Source: Thermoanaerobacter sp. A7A (GTDB lineage: Bacteria > Bacillota > Thermoanaerobacteria > Thermoanaerobacterales > Thermoanaerobacteraceae). From it: 64,000 bases of DNA. Where the stretch lies: assembly GCF_000445185.1 (NCBI RefSeq), contig NZ_AVAF01000114.1, positions 1 to 64,000 of the forward strand, given 5' to 3'. Positions 9,881 through 20,883 of the stretch are shown piece by piece. The first letter of the stretch is position 1. The number at the start of each line of letters is the position of its first letter. The notes under the pieces are model-generated. The model did no database searches and was not told the origin of the DNA. It saw only the letters and a program-made list of their open reading frames with translations. Both the position numbers and the translations under genes were made by a program.

Positions 9881-10807
9881 ATGGAATATAGCCATAAAAG
9901 TGTTTTGCTTAAGGAGACAATTGAATATTTAAATATAAAACCAGAGGGAATATATGTAGATGGTACTTTAGGTGGTGGAGGCCATTCTGAAGAAATATTA
10001 AAAAGGCTTACCACCGGAAAGTTAATTGCGATAGATAGAGATTTAGATGCGATAAAGGCTAGCAAAGAAAGGCTTAAAAATTACAAAAATGTAGAGTACA
10101 TAAATGATAATTTTAAAAATATAAAAGAGATACTTAAAAGTTTGAATATTGACAAGGTTGATGGCATCCTTTTGGATTTGGGGGTATCTTCTTATCAATT
10201 AGAAGAAGTTAAACGGGGTTTTTCTTATATGAAAGATGCTCCGATGGATATGAGAATGGACAAAAATTCACCTTTTTCTGCCTATGATGTGGTGAACAAG
10301 TATTCACAGCAAGAATTAGAAAGAGTGATAAGAGAATATGGAGAAGAGAAATGGGCATCACGTATTGCTAAATTTATTGTAAAAGAAAGAGAAAAAGGAG
10401 AAATAAAAACTACTTTTCAGTTAGTAGAGATTATAAAAAACGCTATTCCTGCCTCTGCCAGGAGAGAAGGACCACATCCAGCAAAAAGAACATTTCAAGC
10501 CATACGAATAGAAGTCAATGAAGAACTTAAAGGTTTAGATAAGGCGATTGAGGATATGGTAGAGGTATTACGGGGGAAAGGGCGCATTGCGATAATCACA
10601 TTTCACTCTTTGGAAGATAGAATTGTGAAGAATACTTTTAAAAAATTAGAAAATCCCTGCACTTGTCCACATAATATGCCTTGTACTTGTGGCAAAGAAC
10701 CTTTGATAAAAATCATCACAAAAAAACCGGTACTACCTTCCAAAGAGGAAATAGAGACAAATTCAAGGTCTCGCAGTGCAAAACTTAGAGTTGCAGAAAA
10801 ACTGTAA
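9881..10807 (+). CDS. rsmH: 16S rRNA m4C1402 methyltransferase RsmH
   Basis: [37 protein letters not shown]. Confidence 0.97.
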   Translation: MEYSHKSVLLKETIEYLNIKPEGIYVDGTLGGGGHSEEILKRLTTGKLIAIDRDLDAIKASKERLKNYKNVEYINDNFKNIKEILKSLNIDKVDGILLDLGVSSYQLEEVKRGFSYMKDAPMDMRMDKNSPFSAYDVVNKYSQQELERVIREYGEEKWASRIAKFIVKEREKGEIKTTFQLVEIIKNAIPASARREGPHPAKRTFQAIRIEVNEELKGLDKAIEDMVEVLRGKGRIAIITFHSLEDRIVKNTFKKLENPCTCPHNMPCTCGKEPLIKIITKKPVLPSKEEIETNSRSRSAKLRVAEKL

Positions 10808-10835
10808 GTTCTAAAAGAAATGGAGGTAGAATAAA

Positions 10836-11279
10836 TTGATAGTAGCACAAAGAGAATATAATTACGAGTATCCCCCATATACCTCAGAAAAGAAAGAGCA
10901 AGTAAGAAAAACTAAAAAAAACAGGAAATTAAAGAATTTACTTTTGGTAGTTTTTATAAGTTCTCTAAGCATTTTGATACTTTACAGGTATACTGTAATT
11001 TATCAAAGGTCAATTGCTTTAGATAAAATGGAAAAACAAGTACAATATACAGAAAATTTAAATCAACAATTAAAAGCCCAAATTGCTTCTTTAAGCAATC
11101 CTGCTCGAATTGAAGAGATTGCAAAAGAAAAATTAGGAATGCAATTGCCAGAAGAAAATCAGATAGTCTATATAAATGTGGGAGAAAAGCCTAAAGTAGC
11201 TGAAGAGAAAAAAGGTGAAGAGAAATCACAAGATAGAAGTAACTTTTTTATGAGGATATTGGGGGTGTTGAATAGATAG
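10836..11279 (+). CDS. ftsL: FtsL-like cell division protein
   Basis: Single TM followed by coiled coil and PARIEEIAKEKLGMQLP; dcw position. Confidence 0.85.
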   Translation: MIVAQREYNYEYPPYTSEKKEQVRKTKKNRKLKNLLLVVFISSLSILILYRYTVIYQRSIALDKMEKQVQYTENLNQQLKAQIASLSNPARIEEIAKEKLGMQLPEENQIVYINVGEKPKVAEEKKGEEKSQDRSNFFMRILGVLNR

Positions 11280-11417
11280 GGGGGATAATAAATATATCCA
11301 ACCATATCTGTAAAGAGAAGAATTCTTTTTTTACTTTTTTTATCTTCTATAGTAGTTTTTGGACTTATACTTAGACTTTTTTGGATACAGGTTGTAAAAA
11401 GTGAAGAATATCAAAAG

Positions 11418-13352
11418 ATGGCACTTCCTCAATGGACTTTAGACGTATCTGTTAGCGACAAAAGGGGAAATATATTTGATAGAAATGGCAAAGTATTAGC
11501 AGAAAATATAAGTGTTATCCCCAAAGAAATACCTGATTCTCAAAGAGAAGCAGTAGCTGAAGCTTTAGCCCAAATATTAAATTTAGATAAAGGAAAAGTT
11601 CTTCAAAAGATTTCTAATAAAAACTTACAAGAAGTGTTAATTGCTAAACAAGTTGATGACGAAAAGGCAGCAGAGATAAGAAAGCTTAATATAGATGGAA
11701 TAATAATTTCTGAGGACATGAAAAGATTTTATCCAAATAATACTCTTGCATCTCATGTCTTGGGCTTTACTGGAATTGACAACCAAGGTTTAGATGGCAT
11801 TGAATTAGCATTTGACAACTTTTTAAGAGGTATTCCGGGAAGAATTTCTACTCCAATGGATGCTATAGGTAGAAAGATGGATGTGGGAGAGGAAGAGTAT
11901 TTTGAACCTCTTCCAGGTTATAACGTAGTGCTTACAATAGATGAAACTATTCAGCATTTTGCAGAAAAGGCTCTTAACAAAGCGATGGTTCATTCTAAGC
12001 CTTCAAAAGGAGCAGTAGCCATTGTTATGGACCCCAAAACAGGTGAAATATTGGCTTTGGCTAATAGACCAAATTTTAATCCTAATAATCCTTTTGAAGG
12101 ACCGCAGGAGGAATGGTATAAAGCTTGGCGAAATAAAGCTATTTCTGATTCTTATGAACCTGGTTCTGTTTTTAAGACAATTACTGCTTCTGCAGCTTTA
12201 GAAGAAAAACTTGTAGGTCTTAATGAACAGTTTTATTGTCCGGGCTATACTATAGTTTCTGGACATAGAATAAATTGCTGGGCTACCCATGGCAGTGAAA
12301 ATTTTGTTCAAGGTGTTCAAAATTCCTGCAACGCAGTTTTTGTGACGTTAGGACAAAGGCTAGGAGTAGAAAAACTCTATAAATACATACATGATTTTGG
12401 ATTTGGACAAAGGACAGGAATACTTCTTCCTGGTGAAGCTCCAGGTCTTGTATTGGCAGAAAGTAGTGTTGGGCCTGTTGAGTTAGCCACTAATTCTTTT
12501 GGGCAAGGTATTGCTGTGACGCCTCTTCAGATGATTACTGCTGTCTCCGCAATAGCCAATGGAGGAAAATTGATGCAACCTCTAATTGTGAAATCAATTG
12601 TAGATTCAAATGGAAAAGTAGTGAAGGAATTTAAACCAAAAGTAGTGAGGCAAGTCATTCCTGAACAGACCTCTTCTACAATGAGAGAAATACTAAAAAG
12701 TGTAGTGTCAGAGGGAACAGGCAAAGCAGGATATATTGAAGGATTTGATGTAGCTGGAAAGACTGGTACTACAGAAAAATATATGCCAGGCAAATATGTG
12801 GCATCTTTTATAGGTTTTGCACCAGCGGAGGATCCAAAAGTTATTGTGTTGGTGGTAATAGATGAGCCTAATAATCCGGAAACCCATTTTGGAAGCCAAT
12901 TGGCTGCACCTGTAGTAAAGAGCATTTTAGAAGATACCTTAAGATATTTGGAAGTACAGCCAAGAGGAATAGAAAAACCTGCATCGGTTGTGGTACCGGA
13001 TGTGAGGAATATGAAACTTTATGAAGCAGAAAACATTATTTTGTCGAATAAGCTTAATTTTATAATAGAAGGAAATGGAGATACCGTTTTTGACCAAATG
13101 CCTAAACCAGGAGCAATTGTAGAAGAAAACACACAAGTTATTTTGTACTTAAATGCTGAAAAAATACAAGAAGTAGTAGTTCCTGATTTAACTGGTAAGA
13201 GCGTAAAAGAAGCTACAGAAATTCTAAATTCTTTAGGACTTAAAATAAGAATAAAAGGCAGTGGTTTTGCTGTAAATCAAAGTCCGAAAGAAGGTACGAT
13301 TTTGAAAAAAGGTGAAACTGTAGAAGTGGAGTTTAGGCCTAAGGAAAATTAA
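11418..13352 (+). CDS. spoVD: Class B penicillin-binding protein with two PASTA domains (SpoVD/FtsI type); the reading frame continues upstream to about 11292 without a canonical start
   Basis: Transpeptidase motifs SYEPGSVFKTIT, KTGTTEK; C-terminal PASTA repeats VVVPDVRNM..., VVVPDLTGKSV... Confidence 0.9.
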   Translation: MALPQWTLDVSVSDKRGNIFDRNGKVLAENISVIPKEIPDSQREAVAEALAQILNLDKGKVLQKISNKNLQEVLIAKQVDDEKAAEIRKLNIDGIIISEDMKRFYPNNTLASHVLGFTGIDNQGLDGIELAFDNFLRGIPGRISTPMDAIGRKMDVGEEEYFEPLPGYNVVLTIDETIQHFAEKALNKAMVHSKPSKGAVAIVMDPKTGEILALANRPNFNPNNPFEGPQEEWYKAWRNKAISDSYEPGSVFKTITASAALEEKLVGLNEQFYCPGYTIVSGHRINCWATHGSENFVQGVQNSCNAVFVTLGQRLGVEKLYKYIHDFGFGQRTGILLPGEAPGLVLAESSVGPVELATNSFGQGIAVTPLQMITAVSAIANGGKLMQPLIVKSIVDSNGKVVKEFKPKVVRQVIPEQTSSTMREILKSVVSEGTGKAGYIEGFDVAGKTGTTEKYMPGKYVASFIGFAPAEDPKVIVLVVIDEPNNPETHFGSQLAAPVVKSILEDTLRYLEVQPRGIEKPASVVVPDVRNMKLYEAENIILSNKLNFIIEGNGDTVFDQMPKPGAIVEENTQVILYLNAEKIQEVVVPDLTGKSVKEATEILNSLGLKIRIKGSGFAVNQSPKEGTILKKGETVEVEFRPKEN

Positions 13353-13435
13353 ACTTCCTCTATGCAAAATCTATAATTGTGCTATACTATTTAGTGGTGG
13401 TATGCTTTTTAGATATTTTTGTGAGGAGGCCTAAC

Positions 13436-14887
13436 ATGAAACTTATAGATATTTTAAAAGGAGTCAACTGCGAGATAAAAGGAGATCCTAATATAGACAT
13501 CAGTGGGGTGTGTTACGATTCCCGTAAATCTAAAAATAAATATTTATTTATCGCTATAAAAGGGTTTAAAACCGATGGTATTTTCTATGTGGAAGAGGCT
13601 ATTAAAAATGGGGCAGTTGCTGTTGTTACAGATAGGGAAATAAAAGAATATCCCGGAATTACAACAGTATTAGTAGAAGATGCTCGAGCTGCCATGGCAA
13701 AAATAGCTTCTAATTTTTACAATAACCCCACCAGCAAACTTACTTTAATTGGTGTAACAGGAACAAATGGCAAAACCTCTGTTACTTATATGCTAAAAGC
13801 GATTTTAGAAAGGCAAAATAATAAAGTGGGCCTAGTGGGGACTATACAAAATATGATAGGGGATGAAGTGATACCTTCTGTACATACCACACCTGAATCA
13901 TTGGATTTGCAGGAGCTTTTTAGCATTATGGTGAACAAAGGTGTTAAGTATGTGGTTATGGAGGTATCATCTCATTCTTTAGCATTAAATAGAGTAGGCG
14001 AATGTGAATTTGATATAGCAGTTTTTACCAACTTATCCCAAGACCATTTAGATTTTCACCAGAACATGGAAGAGTATGCTAAGACAAAGAGTAAGTTATT
14101 CAAGATGGCGAAGAGTGCGTCGGTCATCAATATAGATGATAAATACTCTTCTATGATGATTGAGAGTTCTAAAGCAAAAGTTTTGACTTATGGTATAAAA
14201 GATTTTGCTTATGTTATGGCAAAGGATATTAGGAATAGTTTAGATGGTGTAAAGTTTAAAGTTCAGATTGAAGATAAAAAAGAAGAGATTTCATTAAAAA
14301 TTCCAGGAATTTTTAGCGTCTACAATGCTTTAGCTGCCATTACAGTGGCTGATTTTCTTGGTATTTCTTTGCGAAGTGTGAGAGAAGCTTTAAGTCAGGT
14401 CACAGTAAAAGGTCGATTTGAACTGGTGGAGACAGGAAAAGACTTTTATGTGATTATAGATTATGCCCATACTCCTGACGGAATACAGAATATAATGGAG
14501 GCATTGAAGGAATATAAAACTGGAAGAAAAATACTTCTTTTCGGTGCTGGAGGAGATAGGGATAAAACTAAAAGGCCTTTGATGGGAGAAGTTGCAGGAA
14601 AATATGCAGATTTTTGCATTTTGACATCAGACAATCCTCGTTCGGAAGACCCAAGAGAAATAATTTCACAAATTGAGGAAGGCATAAAAAAGACTAATTG
14701 CCCTTATGTTGTAATAGAAAATAGAAAAGAAGCGATAAGATACGCTCTGACTAATGCTCAAAAAGACGATGTAATAATACTTGCAGGTAAAGGACACGAA
14801 ACTTATCAAATTATAGGAGATAAGGTTATTCACTTTGATGAGAGAGAAATAGTTAAAGAAATTTTGTCTGAAGGCGGTAATAAATAA
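13436..14887 (+). CDS. murE: UDP-MurNAc-tripeptide synthetase (meso-DAP adding)
   Basis: GVTGTNGKTSVTYM; DNPR motif (TSDNPRSEDP) typical for meso-DAP specificity. Confidence 0.95.
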   Translation: MKLIDILKGVNCEIKGDPNIDISGVCYDSRKSKNKYLFIAIKGFKTDGIFYVEEAIKNGAVAVVTDREIKEYPGITTVLVEDARAAMAKIASNFYNNPTSKLTLIGVTGTNGKTSVTYMLKAILERQNNKVGLVGTIQNMIGDEVIPSVHTTPESLDLQELFSIMVNKGVKYVVMEVSSHSLALNRVGECEFDIAVFTNLSQDHLDFHQNMEEYAKTKSKLFKMAKSASVINIDDKYSSMMIESSKAKVLTYGIKDFAYVMAKDIRNSLDGVKFKVQIEDKKEEISLKIPGIFSVYNALAAITVADFLGISLRSVREALSQVTVKGRFELVETGKDFYVIIDYAHTPDGIQNIMEALKEYKTGRKILLFGAGGDRDKTKRPLMGEVAGKYADFCILTSDNPRSEDPREIISQIEEGIKKTNCPYVVIENRKEAIRYALTNAQKDDVIILAGKGHETYQIIGDKVIHFDEREIVKEILSEGGNK

Positions 14888-16269
14888 TGGAACTTTTAAT
14901 AGATGAAATTGTAAGGGCTACTGAGGGAAAATTTATAAAAGGAAGTTTAAAGGATAAAGTAATAGGAATTTCAACTGATTCGAGAAAAGTCAAAAAAGAT
15001 GAATTATTTATCCCTTTGAAAGGGGAAAAATACGATGGAGAAGATTTCGTAAAAGATGCAATAGACAAAGGGGCTATTGCAGTTATTACTGCGAGGTTGG
15101 ATAATGTAGAGTGTTTGAAAGATTTTTCAGTTGATGTCATTTACGTTAATGAAACTTTAGAAGCTTTGCATAAAATTGCTTCTTATTATAGAAAAAAATT
15201 CAATATTCCTTTTATTGCTGTGACAGGTAGCAGTGGAAAAACTACTACGAAAGATATGATTGCACAAATATTGTCTAAAAAGTGTAAAGTTTTGAAAACA
15301 GAGGGAAATTTTAATAATGAAATTGGCTTGCCATTGACAATTTTTAATTTGGAAGATACTCATCAGATTGCGGTAGTGGAAATGGGAATGAGTGGTTTTG
15401 GAGAAATTAGGAGGCTAAAGAATATTGCAGAGCCTCAAGTAGCAGTTTTTACAAATATAGGAGTTGCTCATATCGAAAAATTAGGCTCAAGAGAAAATAT
15501 ATTAAAAGCTAAACTTGAGTTAATTGAAAATTTTAAAGAGGAAAATGTGATTGTATTAAATGCAGATGATGATATGCTATCAAAAATTCCTCTGCAGTAT
15601 TCAAGTAAGTATTACAGATATGGTATAAAAAGTGGAGAAATTAAAGCTTGCGATATAGAAAAAGGAGAAAAAGATATAAAATATACTTTAAAATATAAAA
15701 ATTTGGCGAAGGAAATAAAGCTTTCAGTACCTGGTATTCACAATGTGTACAATTCTCTTGCTGCTATTTGTGTTGGATTAGAGTTTGGTATCAATGTAGA
15801 GGAGATGGCAGAGGCTTTAAAAGATTTTCAACCAGGCAAAATGAGGCTTAATATAATAGAAAAAGGTGATATAAAAATTATTGATGATGTATATAATGCT
15901 AATCCGGATTCTATGAAAGCAGCTTTAAGCGTATTAAGGGATTTACCTGCTAAGAGAAAAATAGCAGTTTTGGGAGATATGCTGGAATTAGGTGAGTATG
16001 CAGTAGAAGCCCACAAAGAAATAGGAAAAGTGGTGGCAGATAGCCATATAGATATTTTGATAACCTCTGGTGATATGGCGAAATATATTGCAGAAGAATC
16101 CAAGGTTTGTGGGATGAAAGAGAATACTATTTTTGTTTGTAACACTAATAAAGAGGTTAAGGAAATGTTGAAAGATATTATCAAAGAAGGGGATTCAATT
16201 TTAATAAAAGGTTCAAGAGGTATGAAAATGGAACAAATAGTACAATTTTTGCTGGAGAGGGTAAAGTAA
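14887..16269 (+). CDS. murF: UDP-MurNAc-tripeptide--D-Ala-D-Ala ligase
   Basis: AVTGSSGKTTTKDMIAQIL; DDVYNANPDSMKAAL. Confidence 0.95.
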   Translation: MELLIDEIVRATEGKFIKGSLKDKVIGISTDSRKVKKDELFIPLKGEKYDGEDFVKDAIDKGAIAVITARLDNVECLKDFSVDVIYVNETLEALHKIASYYRKKFNIPFIAVTGSSGKTTTKDMIAQILSKKCKVLKTEGNFNNEIGLPLTIFNLEDTHQIAVVEMGMSGFGEIRRLKNIAEPQVAVFTNIGVAHIEKLGSRENILKAKLELIENFKEENVIVLNADDDMLSKIPLQYSSKYYRYGIKSGEIKACDIEKGEKDIKYTLKYKNLAKEIKLSVPGIHNVYNSLAAICVGLEFGINVEEMAEALKDFQPGKMRLNIIEKGDIKIIDDVYNANPDSMKAALSVLRDLPAKRKIAVLGDMLELGEYAVEAHKEIGKVVADSHIDILITSGDMAKYIAEESKVCGMKENTIFVCNTNKEVKEMLKDIIKEGDSILIKGSRGMKMEQIVQFLLERVK

Positions 16270-16270
16270 A

Positions 16271-17221
16271 ATGTTACAAAAGATAATTTTGGCTACAGTT
16301 GTTGCTTTTGTGCTAAGCTTGGTGTCTGGTCCTCTTTTTATACCTTATCTTAGAAAATTAAAATTTGGGCAAAAAGTAAGGGAAGATGGGCCTAAAAGCC
16401 ATTTAAAAAAATCCGGAACCCCTACAATGGGTGGGATAATGTTTATTACAGCCACAGTTATTTCTACTTTAATTTTTTCTCATTGGAACAAATATTTGGC
16501 TATTTTGTTAGTAGGTTTTTTGGGATATGGTTTAATAGGATTTGCAGATGATTTTCTAAAGGTTTATTTTAAGAGGCCTTTAGGTTTAAAAGCGAGAGAA
16601 AAACTTATTGGACAGTTTTTACTTGCGACAATCATTTCATATTTTGCTCAAAAATATGTGGGAACAGAAGTGATTTTCCCTTTTTTAAAAACTACTATTG
16701 ACCTTGGCAATTTATATATTCCTTTTATGGTTTTTGTAATAGTTGGAACAGTAAACAGTGTAAACTTGACAGATGGGCTTGATGGATTAGCAGCTGGTGT
16801 ATCTTTTATTGTTATGGCTTTTTTCACCATGACAGCTTTATTTTTAAATAATATAACTTATGGAGCTTTTAGCGCCTCTTTGACAGGGGGATTGTTGGGG
16901 TTTTTGAGGTATAACCGTCATCCTGCGGAAATTTTTATGGGAGATACTGGTTCCTTAGCTATTGGAGGAGCTATAGCTACTGCCGCGGTTTTGACTAAAT
17001 TGCCTTTGATTTTGCCCTTGATAGGTATTATTTATGTGGTTGAAGCTTTTTCAGTGATTATTCAGGTATTGTCTTTTAAATTGTTTGGTAAAAGAGTTTT
17101 TAAAATGAGTCCTTTACACCATCATTTTGAACTGTCAGGATGGCAAGAACAAAATGTAGTATATGCCTTTTGGATTGTTACTCTAATTGCTATGTTTATA
17201 TCTTTTTATAGTTTAAGCTAA
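16271..17221 (+). CDS. mraY: Phospho-MurNAc-pentapeptide transferase
   Basis: KKSGTPTMGGIMF, NLTDGLDGLAAG, SPLHHHFELSGW. Confidence 0.97.
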   Translation: MLQKIILATVVAFVLSLVSGPLFIPYLRKLKFGQKVREDGPKSHLKKSGTPTMGGIMFITATVISTLIFSHWNKYLAILLVGFLGYGLIGFADDFLKVYFKRPLGLKAREKLIGQFLLATIISYFAQKYVGTEVIFPFLKTTIDLGNLYIPFMVFVIVGTVNSVNLTDGLDGLAAGVSFIVMAFFTMTALFLNNITYGAFSASLTGGLLGFLRYNRHPAEIFMGDTGSLAIGGAIATAAVLTKLPLILPLIGIIYVVEAFSVIIQVLSFKLFGKRVFKMSPLHHHFELSGWQEQNVVYAFWIVTLIAMFISFYSLS

Positions 17222-17224
17222 GGA

Positions 17225-18598
17225 GTGCAAATTATGGAGCTAAAAGGGAAAAAAATTTTTGTAGCAGGTTTAGGAGTTAGTGGAATAGCTTTATGTAGAG
17301 TATTGGATAGCTTAGAAGCAAAAGTAATAGCTTATGATGAAAAAGAATATGATGTCTTAAAGGAAAATTTAGAAGAAGTTAAAAGTTTGCCTATAGATTT
17401 TAGGTTTGGTAGATTCAAAAAGGAATTTTTAGAAGGTGTGGATTTGATTGTTTTAAGTCCAGGTGTTCCTACAGATTCGGATATAGTAAAAACAGCACAA
17501 CAAATGAAAATTGAAGTATGGGGAGAAGTAGAGTTTGCATATAGGTTTTCTAAAGCTCCTATTTATGCAATTACAGGTACAAATGGCAAAACAACTACTA
17601 CTACTTTATTAGGCGAAATGTTTAAAAATGCTGGGAGAAAGGTATATGTTGCTGGAAATATAGGTTATCCACTTATTTACGCTACTATGGAAGCAGCAGA
17701 AGGAGATTTTATAGTAGCAGAGATTAGTAGCTTTCAATTAGAGACTGTAAAAGAGTTTAAACCCAAAATAAGCTGTATAATAAATATTACCCCTGATCAT
17801 TTAAACAGACATAAAACCTTTGAAAATTATAGAGATATAAAAGGAAGAATTTTTGAAAATCAACGCGAAAATGAATATACTGTTCTAAATTTCGATGACC
17901 CTATTACTTGGAGTCTAAAAAATAAGGCTAAATGCAGAGTTTTTCCTTTTAGTAGAAAAAGTTCATTAGAAAATGGGGCATATGTAAAAGATGGAAGTAT
18001 TTATATAGGTGTTAATGGAAATGCTAAAAAAATTATTGACATAGAGGAAATTTATATTCCTGGAGAACACAATTTAGAGAATGCATTGGCTGCTTCTTCA
18101 GTAGCATATCTTTCCGGTATTAATGTAGATGTTATTGCAAATACTTTAAAAACTTTTAAAGGTGTAGAACATAGGATTGAGTTTGTTGATGAAATAAATG
18201 GTATAAAATTTTACAACGATTCTAAAGGGACTAACCCAGACGCCTCAATTAAAGCGATACAAGCGCTAAAAACCCCTATAGTTTTAATTGCTGGTGGTTA
18301 TGATAAAGGTAGTGAATTTGATGAGTTTGTAAAAGCCTTTAATGGGAAAGTAAAGAAATTGATTTTGATAGGGCAAACTGCAAAAAAAATCAGAGATACT
18401 GCAAGGAAGTATTCTTATCCTGAAGATGACATATTTTTTGCTAGTACTCTAGAAGAAGCTGTTAAAAAAGCTTATGAAAGTGCGAAAGAGGGGGATAGTG
18501 TACTTTTGTCACCAGCTTGTGCCAGTTGGGATATGTTTAGGAATTTTGAGGAGAGGGGAAGAATCTTTAAAAAGGCAGTGGCAGAGTTAAGGAGGTAA
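17225..18598 (+). CDS. murD: UDP-MurNAc-L-Ala--D-Glu ligase
   Basis: ITGTNGKTTTTTLLGEMF; FYNDSKGTNPDASIKA; LLSPACASWDMFRNFEERG. Confidence 0.96.
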   Translation: MQIMELKGKKIFVAGLGVSGIALCRVLDSLEAKVIAYDEKEYDVLKENLEEVKSLPIDFRFGRFKKEFLEGVDLIVLSPGVPTDSDIVKTAQQMKIEVWGEVEFAYRFSKAPIYAITGTNGKTTTTTLLGEMFKNAGRKVYVAGNIGYPLIYATMEAAEGDFIVAEISSFQLETVKEFKPKISCIINITPDHLNRHKTFENYRDIKGRIFENQRENEYTVLNFDDPITWSLKNKAKCRVFPFSRKSSLENGAYVKDGSIYIGVNGNAKKIIDIEEIYIPGEHNLENALAASSVAYLSGINVDVIANTLKTFKGVEHRIEFVDEINGIKFYNDSKGTNPDASIKAIQALKTPIVLIAGGYDKGSEFDEFVKAFNGKVKKLILIGQTAKKIRDTARKYSYPEDDIFFASTLEEAVKKAYESAKEGDSVLLSPACASWDMFRNFEERGRIFKKAVAELRR

Positions 18599-18602
18599 AA
18601 TA

Positions 18603-19709
18603 ATGAAAAAAAAGTATCCTGTGGATTACGGCATTTTACTCGTAGTTTTAATATTAGTCTCCATTGGTGTAATTATGGTCTTTAGTGCTAGTTCTGCCAG
18701 TGCTGAGTACATGTACAATGACCCTTATTATTTTTTGAAAAGGCAATTGTTATGGGTAATATTAGGTTTTTTTGCTATGGTTTTTATGATGAATTTTGAT
18801 TACATTATTTTAAAGAAGTTAGCTGGCCCTTTGCTTATTATTTCGATTGGATTGCTTGTTGCAGTCTTAATTCCTGGAATAGGAGTTGAAAGATATAATG
18901 CGACCAGATGGATAGGAGTTGGAAGCTTTACAATACAGCCTTCTGAAGTGGCAAAATATGCTCTTATTATATACTTTGCAAAATATTTTGACAAACATCC
19001 TGATTATGCAAAAAGTTTCAAAAAAGGAGTTATGCCTGTTTTAGGATTGGCAGGATTGTTTTTTGGCCTTATAATGTTACAGCCTAATTTTAGTACAGCT
19101 GGTATTATATTCATTGTGGCTGTAATAATTCTCTTTGTAGCAGGTGCTAAATTATCTTTTATGGGAGCTTTATTTGGAGCAGGAATTGGGGCAGCAGTTG
19201 TTGTTTTTTCATCTTTTAAGTATATACGGGAAAGGGTATTTACATTTTTAAATCCATGGCAAGATATTCAAAAATCTGGGTATCAAATTGTACAATCCCT
19301 TTATGCTTTAGGCTCTGGAGGATTATTCGGAGTAGGACTTGGAGAAAGCAGGCAAAAACTCATGTATCTGCCTATGCCTTACAATGATTTTATATTCGCC
19401 ATAATTGGAGAAGAATTAGGACTTGTGGGTACAGTTACTATACTTTTGATGTTTTTATACCTTATTTTGCGAGGTTTGAGAGTGGCAGCAAAAGCTCCAG
19501 ATATGTTTGGATGTCTTTTAGCTACAGGAATTACAAGTCTTATAGGAGTTCAAACACTTATAAATGTTGCGGTTGTAACTTCTTCTATGCCACCTACAGG
19601 GGTGTCCCTTCCTTTTATAAGTTATGGAGGTACTTCTACTGTTATTATGATGGCAGGAGTAGGCATACTATTAAATATTTCACGATCTGCAAATTTAGAT
19701 AGGAGTTGA
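18603..19709 (+). CDS. SEDS peptidoglycan polymerase (FtsW/SpoVE)
   Basis: Polytopic protein; QPSEVAKYALIIY, LPMPYNDFIFAIIGEELGLVG, GVSLPFISYGGTS. Confidence 0.93.
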   Translation: MKKKYPVDYGILLVVLILVSIGVIMVFSASSASAEYMYNDPYYFLKRQLLWVILGFFAMVFMMNFDYIILKKLAGPLLIISIGLLVAVLIPGIGVERYNATRWIGVGSFTIQPSEVAKYALIIYFAKYFDKHPDYAKSFKKGVMPVLGLAGLFFGLIMLQPNFSTAGIIFIVAVIILFVAGAKLSFMGALFGAGIGAAVVVFSSFKYIRERVFTFLNPWQDIQKSGYQIVQSLYALGSGGLFGVGLGESRQKLMYLPMPYNDFIFAIIGEELGLVGTVTILLMFLYLILRGLRVAAKAPDMFGCLLATGITSLIGVQTLINVAVVTSSMPPTGVSLPFISYGGTSTVIMMAGVGILLNISRSANLDRS

Positions 19710-19715
19710 TGATAA

Positions 19716-20810
19716 TTGAAATATTTGTTTGCTGGTGGAGGTACTGGAGGACATATTTATCCTGCCATAGCCATTGCTAAGGAAATATTAAAAAATGAAA
19801 AAGATGCTCAAATTTTATTTGTAGGTACAAAAAAAGGTTTAGAGAATGAGTTAGTACCAAGAGAAGGTTTTGATTTAAAGACAATTACTGTGCAAGGATT
19901 TAAAAGGAAATTATCATTAGATACATTAAAAACTATTTATAAAGCAATGGTGGGGCTTAAGGAAGCAAATGATATTTTAAAAGAATTTAAACCAGATGTA
20001 GTAATTGGAACAGGAGGATATGTTGGTGGCCCTGTTTTAATGATGGCGGCTTTAAAAGGGATACCTACTTTGATTCATGAACAAAATGCTTTTCCAGGCT
20101 TTACAAATAAGGTACTATCACGGTTTGTGAAGGTAGTAGCGGTAAGTTTTGAAGAATCAGTTAAATATTTTAAAAATAAAGAAAAAGTTGTGGTAACAGG
20201 TAATCCAATTAGAAGAGAATTGCTAAAAGTTACTAAAGAGGAAGGTTTAAAAAATTTGGGTTTTTATTCTGATAATCCTTTAATAGTATCAGTTGGAGGG
20301 AGCAGAGGGGCAGAGAAAATCAATTCTACAATGGTAGAGTTTTTAAAATTGAAAGATAAAAACCTGCAAGTTTTAATAATTACGGGTGCTAATCAATATG
20401 AAAAAGTGTTGGAAAAAGTTAAAACTGAAACTATAGACATAGATGAAACAGTTAAAATAATTCCTTATTGTCACAATATGCAGGATGTATATGCTGCCGC
20501 AGATATTATAATCTGTAGGGCTGGGGCTATTACTTTGGCAGAAATTACTGCAAAAGGTGTTGCTTCTATTTTGATTCCTTCTCCTTATGTTGCTAATAAT
20601 CACCAAGAGTATAACGCCCGGGTGTTAGAAAAAGCCGGAGCTTCTTATGTTATTTTAGAAAAGGATTTGATAGCAGAAGAATTATACAAAAAAATCAAAT
20701 ATCTTTTGGATAATCCTCAAGTACTTTTAAAAATGAGAGATAATGCACGAAAAATTTCTAAAATTGATGCTGCGGAGAAGATATACAAGCTTATAAAAAG
20801 CATAACTTAA
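19716..20810 (+). CDS. murG: Undecaprenyldiphospho-muramoylpentapeptide GlcNAc transferase
   Basis: GGGTGGHIYPAIAIAKE; ICRAGAITLAEITAKG. Confidence 0.96.
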   Translation: MKYLFAGGGTGGHIYPAIAIAKEILKNEKDAQILFVGTKKGLENELVPREGFDLKTITVQGFKRKLSLDTLKTIYKAMVGLKEANDILKEFKPDVVIGTGGYVGGPVLMMAALKGIPTLIHEQNAFPGFTNKVLSRFVKVVAVSFEESVKYFKNKEKVVVTGNPIRRELLKVTKEEGLKNLGFYSDNPLIVSVGGSRGAEKINSTMVEFLKLKDKNLQVLIITGANQYEKVLEKVKTETIDIDETVKIIPYCHNMQDVYAAADIIICRAGAITLAEITAKGVASILIPSPYVANNHQEYNARVLEKAGASYVILEKDLIAEELYKKIKYLLDNPQVLLKMRDNARKISKIDAAEKIYKLIKSIT

Positions 20811-20883
20811 TACCTTATGTAACACCCCATCCTATTTATGCATAGTATATGTTGTAAGCTGTATTAAATTTAGGGGTGATAAG

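Noticed and set aside
9361-10065. 234-aa minus-strand ORF across mraZ/rsmH
   Set aside because: Completely antisense to two conserved dcw genes; low-complexity shadow ORF.
12527-12925. 132-aa minus-strand ORF within spoVD
   Set aside because: Antisense to a well-supported transpeptidase domain; Ser/Thr/Ile-rich shadow translation without RBS or motifs.
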